Assembly: GCA_030611625.1 (NCBI GenBank)
Contig: JAUWPK010000109.1
Coordinates: 1-9,570, forward strand
DNA from: Promethearchaeum sp.
GTDB taxonomy: Archaea; Asgardarchaeota; Lokiarchaeia; Sigyniarchaeales; Promethearchaeaceae
Direction of reading: 5' to 3'
DNA length: 9,570 nucleotides
Made by a program: the position numbers and the translations under genes. Below, piece by piece: positions 5,555-9,570 of the stretch. The first letter of the stretch is position 1. Each line of letters opens with the position of its first letter. The notes under the pieces are model-generated. The model made no database searches. It worked only from the letters and a program-made list of their open reading frames with translations, and was not told where the DNA came from.

Positions 5555-5941
5555 TCAGCAAGCATTCAAAATCCTTATTGCCAAATAAGCTGCGTTTTTA
5601 GCGTTGTCAATCCCAACACACCCTACCGGGACGCCTGGAGGCATTTGTACAATTGATAATAGGGCATCTAATCCACCAAGTTTAGCACTAACTGGAACTC
5701 CGATAACAGGTTTTTGTGTTTTTGAGGCTACAACTCCTGGAAGCGCAGCTGATAATCCAGCAACACAAATAAAAACATTTGCTTCAGTTTTTTTCACGTA
5801 TTCATCCAATTCAATCGGATTTCGATGAGCAGAAAGTATTTTTAGTTCAAAAGGAATTCCTTCTTTAGTGAGAACATCAACGGCCTTTTGGTAGACATTT
5901 TCATCACTCTTTGAACCAGCCAAAATAGAAATTAGAACCAT
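5555..5941 (-). CDS. purE: PurE, 5-aminoimidazole ribonucleotide carboxylase / N5-CAIR mutase, short form
   Basis: PurE makes 4-carboxy-5-aminoimidazole ribonucleotide in purine synthesis. Numbered from the ATG, GSKSD (9-13) binds phosphate, SAHRNP (37-42) carries the conserved active-site His39, and AGLSAALPGVVA (61-72), PVIGVPV (78-84) and GLDALLSIVQMPPGVPVG (90-107) are family signatures. The fragment resembles archaeal class I PurE proteins, but those usually run to about 155-165 residues. This one stops at 128, right after the AAYLAIRILN helix, so the usual C-terminal helix is missing. The reading frame just past the stop shows no trace of it. The ATG at 5939-5941 is preferred; a TTG two codons upstream would add only Met-Ile. 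There is no adjacent purK, so whether it uses AIR plus CO2 or N5-CAIR is open. No strong Shine-Dalgarno is seen. Confidence 0.93.
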   Translation of the reverse strand: MVLISILAGSKSDENVYQKAVDVLTKEGIPFELKILSAHRNPIELDEYVKKTEANVFICVAGLSAALPGVVASKTQKPVIGVPVSAKLGGLDALLSIVQMPPGVPVGCVGIDNAKNAAYLAIRILNAC

Positions 5942-6139
5942 AATCAAATTAATGTAGGTAAATTCTTAATTTTTTTCAATTTCTGTCTTAATTTTTTTGT
6001 TTGTTTGAATATTAAAATTCACTTCCTATTCTATATTTCTGGCCATTATTTATTGGGTTTACAGCAATCAATTAAATTTAAGCGTGATTTTTAATTTTGC
6101 AAGCATTAGATTTTAATCAAATAGATATTAAAAAAAAAA

Positions 6140-6171
6140 CTTATTTAGGTTAAACGAAAGTTTACTTTTGT
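6140..6171 (+). promoter_or_regulatory. Candidate promoter and operator of the TrmB-like gene
   Basis: CTTATTTA (6140-6147), after a run of ten A, may be the TATA box, with a start near 6170. Across that start lies ACGAAAGT-TT-ACTTTTGT (6154-6171), an inverted repeat with seven of eight pairs matched. TrmB-family proteins often regulate their own promoter, so this is a candidate site. The rest of the 276-bp gap 5942-6217 is AT-rich; GGGGT at 6206-6210 is a possible ribosome binding site for the TTG start. The purE promoter should also lie here, perhaps at a TTAATATTC near 6010-6018 read on the minus strand. Confidence 0.4.
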
Positions 6172-6217
6172 AGTAGAATTGAAACAAATCAAAACAAAAT
6201 AATTCGGGGTTAAAAGT

Positions 6218-7015
6218 TTGAGTACAAACATTTCACAAGAGGTTTACGCTGCTCTCAAAGAATTCGGTCTAACAGACTACGAAACCAGAGCTTTCATTGC
6301 TTTGATCACCAATGGCATTTCATCGGCTAAAGAGTTATCAGATCGCACAAAAATTCCATACTCTCGAATATATGATGTTCTTGTAAACCTTGAAAATATA
6401 GGTTTCGTTGATGTAATCAGCGGACGTCCGATGAAATATCAAGCAGAACGCCCTGCAAAGGTAGCTAAACTTGCAAAAAAGCAAATTGAAGAGAAATATA
6501 AAAGAATCGAATATGCTCTGCTTGAAAAATTAGAACCACTATATGGTCATGAAGAAAACATAGAGAGCACTCCGATATGGATTTTAAATGGAAATGTTCA
6601 ACAAAAAATTAATGATATGATTCGAAACAGTCAAAAAACTCTCACAATTTTCCTACATATTCCGAAAGAAGAAATGCTTGAAGAATATTTTGAATCTTTT
6701 CTATTCTTGGCTGAAAAAAAAGTGGACATACTTATAATTGTAGATCAAAATAATCTTAAAATCAAGAACAAGAATATTTGGAGGAAATTGGCATCGGTGG
6801 CTAAGATTCAAGTCATCAACAACGTTCTATTTGACGGGTTTCTCTTTGATTATGATGAAATGGTTATGTTTCTAACTACTTTTTTCAAACTCTCGATTAA
6901 GGAAGAAGACATGATCTTTTTAATTCAAGAGAGTAGATTGTTAAATTACACAAAAACTTACTTCAAAATGCTATGGTCGATGGGTGAAAAATTTCTATTA
7001 AAGAATTTTATCTGA
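6218..7015 (+). CDS. TrmB-like transcriptional regulator (winged helix plus PLD-like C-terminal domain)
   Basis: Residues 8-80 form a typical TrmB winged helix-turn-helix: LKEFGLTDYETRAFIALI, SSAKELSDRTKIPYSRIYDV as the recognition region, and LENIGFVDVISGRPMKYQAERP as the wing. Residues 81-108 are a charged helix likely to mediate dimerisation. Residues 117-262 (PIWILNGNVQQKINDMI, TLTIFLHIP, VDILIIVD) resemble the phospholipase-D-like regulatory domain of many TrmB relatives; no HxK catalytic motif is visible, so it probably senses a ligand rather than cleaving one. At 265 residues it is shorter than the sugar-responsive TrmB proteins of Thermococcales (about 340). The start is TTG with GGGGT 7 nt upstream; no ATG is available near the start of the domain. 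The regulated genes are unknown; divergent purE and the gene itself are candidates. Confidence 0.88.
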   Translation: MSTNISQEVYAALKEFGLTDYETRAFIALITNGISSAKELSDRTKIPYSRIYDVLVNLENIGFVDVISGRPMKYQAERPAKVAKLAKKQIEEKYKRIEYALLEKLEPLYGHEENIESTPIWILNGNVQQKINDMIRNSQKTLTIFLHIPKEEMLEEYFESFLFLAEKKVDILIIVDQNNLKIKNKNIWRKLASVAKIQVINNVLFDGFLFDYDEMVMFLTTFFKLSIKEEDMIFLIQESRLLNYTKTYFKMLWSMGEKFLLKNFI

Positions 7016-7046
7016 TCACCGATAAAATTAAAGATAAATTATTTAT

Positions 7047-7064
7047 AAAAAAAAAAGTTTTTTT
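7047..7064. terminator. Bidirectional oligo-A/oligo-T terminator between convergent genes
   Basis: Ten A (7047-7056), a G, then seven T (7058-7064) lie between the convergent TrmB-like and rhodanese genes. The T7 serves plus-strand transcripts (with further T-runs at 7080-7085), and the A10 reads as T10 for minus-strand transcripts. Confidence 0.55.
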
Positions 7065-7091
7065 AAATGAAGTAGTAATTTTTTAGCATTT

Positions 7092-7601
7092 TTATTCTAT
7101 TACTGTTGGATAGCCTGCATCAATCCATGCATAAACTCCACCCAGCACATTATAAACTTTAGAAAAACCATTCACTGTTAGGATTTCTGAAGCTGTCTGA
7201 CTTCGGCTTCCTGATCTGCAATGCACTATGATTTCGGTATTATTATATTGTGCAATTTCAGCAAGTCGACTTTCCAATTCACCGACAGGTATTAATATTG
7301 AGTTATTTAGATGCTCAGAATCATATTCACTTTGAGTGCGTACATCTAAAATTACGAGGTTTGGAAAGGATGCGGTGTCATTGATCATGCTGTATGCGAC
7401 ACCCACACTGATATCCTCATAACTTTTGGTTGCTTCATTATTTGCTACGATTTGTGGAATAAAAATTGTCAAAAGGATAAGTGTTGTGATAAAAGCAACA
7501 GTTCCAATTACTGCAATTTTATTGTTTTTTTTCATTTCCGAATTTTTTACCATGTTATACCAGTTTAATTTGTGAAATTTAGCCCCTTTCAATTTTAACA
7601 T
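7092..7601 (-). CDS. Membrane-anchored rhodanese-domain protein
   Basis: A hydrophobic segment at residues 29-53 (IAVIGTVAFITTLILLTIFIPQIV) preceded by lysines is a signal anchor, leaving the rest outside the cell. Residues 60-169 are a single rhodanese domain: LVILDVRTQSEYDSEHLNNS holds the DVR and EH..N(A/S) motifs, and HCRSGSRS (127-134) is the active-site loop with catalytic Cys128; VLGGVYAWIDAGYP closes the domain. Such proteins transfer or carry sulfane sulfur as a persulfide; the acceptor is unknown. There is no lipobox. The start is uncertain: ATG 7601, ATG 7553 or ATG 7535. The last two give more usual anchors (Met17, Met23), while the first fits the TATA box best. The gene lies downstream of the thermosome gene but appears to have its own promoter. 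Confidence 0.88.
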   Translation of the reverse strand: MLKLKGAKFHKLNWYNMVKNSEMKKNNKIAVIGTVAFITTLILLTIFIPQIVANNEATKSYEDISVGVAYSMINDTASFPNLVILDVRTQSEYDSEHLNNSILIPVGELESRLAEIAQYNNTEIIVHCRSGSRSQTASEILTVNGFSKVYNVLGGVYAWIDAGYPTVIE

Positions 7602-7642
7602 ATCTTATGAATTAAAACTACTCCTAATATTTCATAATAGGA

Positions 7643-7673
7643 AAATTATATCGATAAAAAATGAAAGAAAAAA
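7643..7673 (-). promoter_or_regulatory. Thermosome terminator tracts followed by the rhodanese TATA box
   Basis: On the minus strand, T6 tracts at 7673-7668 and 7661-7656 lie 43-60 nt past the thermosome stop and could end its transcript. GATATAATTTT follows directly (7653-7643) as a TATA box, predicting a start near 7620 and a leader of about 20 nt to the first rhodanese ATG. Confidence 0.45.
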
Positions 7674-7715
7674 GAATTTTATAAACTAATAAAGATGTTA
7701 TTTTTGAAAATTTTT

Positions 7716-9389
7716 CTACATCATACCAGGAGGCATACCACCCATTCCACCGGGCATACCACCCATGCCAGGAGGCATACCACCGCCAGGAGCGCCACCG
7801 CCACCGCCACCAACACCTGCGATAACATCATCTATTCGCAATATCATTTGAGCACATTCGCTTGCTGATTTAATCGCTTGTTTTTTAACATTCACAGGTT
7901 CTATGACATCCGCTTTAATCATATCGTCCACAACTTCGTTAGTATTTAGGTTCAAGCCAGCAAATTTTAAACCTTTTCCATGAGCAGCTCTTACTTTCAT
8001 TAAAATTTCAATTTGGTCAAATCCAGCGTTCTGTGCAAGAGTTTTTGGAATAATTTCAAGTGCATCAGCAAAAACCTTTACCGCGAGTTGTTCTCTGCCT
8101 TGAAGGGTTTCTGCATATTGTCTTAATTCTTTTGCTACTTCTAATTCAGGGGCTCCACCGCCACCAACGATTGAAGGTTCTTCAATACAATCTTTAACAA
8201 CGCTCAAAGCATCATGAATTGAACGATCTGCTTCATCAACAACTAATTCAGTTCCACCTCTGATAAAAACAACAACAGATTTTGGATGCTTACATTTTTC
8301 GATGAATGTCCAGTTTTCATTCATTATTTTTCTTTCTTCAACAAGACCTGCATACCCAAGACCTTCTGCATTCATATCATCTAAATTTGAAAAGATTGTA
8401 GCGCCAGTAGCTTTTGAAAGTTTATCCAAATCACTCTTCTTAACACGTCTTATGGCTGAAATTCCTTTTTTAACTAAGAAATGTTGTGCCATGTCATCGA
8501 TTCCTTTCTGGCAGATTACTACATTTGCTCCAGTCTCTGCAATCTTATTTGCAAGATCTTCCAACATTTTTTGTTCTTGATCAAGGAAAGCGGTTATTTG
8601 ATCTGGGCTTGTAATTTGTAATTTAGCGTCGAATTCAGTCTTTTCAACCTCTACAGCGCTCGAAATTAAAAGAACTTTTGCTTCTTCAACACGTTTATTC
8701 ATTCCAGAGTTTACAATTTCTTTATCTAAAATTATCCCAGAAATGAATTGTGTTTCATCTAAAGCTGCACCGTCTTTTTTCTGAATTTGAATTCTGTCCA
8801 AGTCCACATGAGTTTTTCCTTCAATCTCTTCGCTTACAGCTAAACAAGCATCCACAACGATATCTGATATTAAATCGCTATATTCAAAAATAATTTTTGA
8901 ACTCATTGATGTTTTTGCTGCTTTTTTGAGCATTACTTTATCCTTTGGATCGATAGGCACCGCAATTGAATCTAAAATTTCTAAAGCTTTTGCTGATGCT
9001 TTACGAAAACCTTCTGTTATAACAGTCGGGTGAATCTTTTGATCAAGCAATTTCTCTGCTCGTTTAAGCAATTCACCTGTTAGGATTACACTACTGGTTG
9101 TTCCGTCTCCTACTTCGAGATCTTGGGCTTTTGCCACTTCGACTAACATTTTGGCTGCAGGATGTTCAACATCAATTTCCTTTAAGATTGTGGCGCCATC
9201 ATTTGTAATGGTGACATCACCAAAGGAATCTACTAACATTTTATCCATTCCACGGGGACCGAGGCTGGATCTTATAGCTTCTGCAATTGTTTTTGCTGCA
9301 AGAATATTATTTCTTTGAGCATTTCTACCGGTTGTGCGTTCTGCGCCTTCTTTCAATATAAGCACAGGTTGTCCGCCTAATTGAGTCAT
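7716..9389 (-). CDS. ths: Thermosome subunit (group II chaperonin, TRiC/CCT homologue)
   Basis: This subunit of the double-ring ATP-dependent folding chamber is full length at 557 residues. It opens MTQLGGQPVLILKEGAERT as archaeal thermosomes do. The equatorial domain holds SSLGPRGMDKML (41-52), NDGATIL (63-69, D64), GDGTTS (94-99, D95), HDALSVV (392-398, D393, the expected ATP-hydrolysis aspartate) and GGGGAPE (409-415). Intermediate and apical domains occupy about 145-400. The C-terminal tail from 526 is Gly/Pro/Met-rich with GGMPPGM-type repeats and projects into the cavity in this family. The ATG at 9387-9389 matches the family start; an in-frame GTG three codons upstream would add Met-Lys-Thr. 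It is transcribed alone, with possible operator repeats in front. Confidence 0.97.
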   Translation of the reverse strand: MTQLGGQPVLILKEGAERTTGRNAQRNNILAAKTIAEAIRSSLGPRGMDKMLVDSFGDVTITNDGATILKEIDVEHPAAKMLVEVAKAQDLEVGDGTTSSVILTGELLKRAEKLLDQKIHPTVITEGFRKASAKALEILDSIAVPIDPKDKVMLKKAAKTSMSSKIIFEYSDLISDIVVDACLAVSEEIEGKTHVDLDRIQIQKKDGAALDETQFISGIILDKEIVNSGMNKRVEEAKVLLISSAVEVEKTEFDAKLQITSPDQITAFLDQEQKMLEDLANKIAETGANVVICQKGIDDMAQHFLVKKGISAIRRVKKSDLDKLSKATGATIFSNLDDMNAEGLGYAGLVEERKIMNENWTFIEKCKHPKSVVVFIRGGTELVVDEADRSIHDALSVVKDCIEEPSIVGGGGAPELEVAKELRQYAETLQGREQLAVKVFADALEIIPKTLAQNAGFDQIEILMKVRAAHGKGLKFAGLNLNTNEVVDDMIKADVIEPVNVKKQAIKSASECAQMILRIDDVIAGVGGGGGGAPGGGMPPGMGGMPGGMGGMPPGMM

Positions 9390-9407
9390 GGTTTTCACTG
9401 TATGATA

Positions 9408-9444
9408 TTAGTAATAATTTGTAAATTTTTACTAATTTTAGTAA
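9408..9444 (-). promoter_or_regulatory. Thermosome upstream region with three TTAGTAA/TTACTAA half-sites
   Basis: TTACTAA (9429-9435), TT, TTAGTAA (9438-9444) form a perfect inverted repeat with 7-bp arms. A third half-site, TTAGTAA (9408-9414), lies exactly 30 bp from the outer one, about three helical turns. The group sits 19-55 bp before the thermosome ATG, where TATA, BRE and transcription start should lie. This looks like a binding site for a heat-shock or stress regulator; the regulator is unknown. Confidence 0.45.
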
Positions 9445-9537
9445 GGAAGTCTAAGTCATAAAAAAATTTAAAATTTTAGGTTTAATACGCAAAAAATTAA
9501 AAAGAAAGGTTAAATTAACAAAAAAAAGAGAAGAAAA

Positions 9538-9570
9538 ATGCTAGATCTTCACTTCAAACTATTGTCTTAC
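9538..9570 (+). CDS. Possible start of a plus-strand gene at the window edge
   Basis: An ATG at 9538 opens a frame, MLDLHFKLLSY, that runs to the edge. AGAGAAG just upstream is a weak purine-rich element, and TTTAAAAT at 9468-9475 could be a TATA box, divergent from the thermosome gene. Eleven codons cannot identify a gene. The T-rich minus-strand reading of 9515-9537 could instead be the terminator of a minus-strand gene lying to the right. The rest of 9445-9537 shows nothing else. Confidence 0.2.
   Translation, partial: MLDLHFKLLSY

Noticed and set aside
8302..8580. Plus-strand open frame inside the thermosome gene
   Set aside because: It is antisense to strongly conserved thermosome sequence and has no recognisable features of its own.

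Overview
The window is AT-rich, roughly one third G+C, and archaeal: it carries Spt5, aIF1A, a group II chaperonin (thermosome) and a TrmB-type regulator, with oligo-T terminator tracts and several non-ATG starts (TTG, GTG). A Rab/Arf-like small GTPase, a leucine-rich-repeat protein and a possible longin-type protein beside this core point to an Asgard archaeon (Promethearchaeota), most likely Lokiarchaeia or a relative. That lineage is inferred from gene content and composition; there is no rRNA here to confirm it.

Layout, left to right. (1) At 1-354 (+) is the 3' end of a triphosphoribosyl-dephospho-CoA synthase (CitG/MdcB) family gene. It converges, with one base between the genes, on a minus-strand pair: spt5 (2290-1517), then an unrecognised 372-residue protein (1474-356) with a possible longin-like N-terminus and winged-helix-like segments. 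(2) Divergent from spt5 is aIF1A (2643-2999, +), behind a leader of up to about 160 nt with two adjoining hairpins. Its stop overlaps the end of a minus-strand LRR gene (3754-2996). (3) A minus-strand operon follows: a small GTPase with a 10-residue proline repeat tail (5328-4357), then, 11 nt on, an Fcf1/Utp24-like PIN nuclease (4345-3926). (4) A short purE (5941-5555, -) is divergent from a TrmB-like regulator (6218-7015, +). (5) Last are a membrane-anchored rhodanese (7601-7092, -) and a thermosome subunit (9389-7716, -). The thermosome promoter region has three TTAGTAA-type half-sites. A possible plus-strand gene starts at the right edge.

Most genes are housekeeping: transcription elongation, translation initiation, protein folding, purine synthesis. 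The points of interest are the atypical tails on Spt5 and on the GTPase, the GTPase-PIN operon, the longin/winged-helix candidate behind spt5, and several intergenic inverted repeats that look like operators or RNA structures. I see no tRNA, rRNA, CRISPR array, insertion sequence or defence system.
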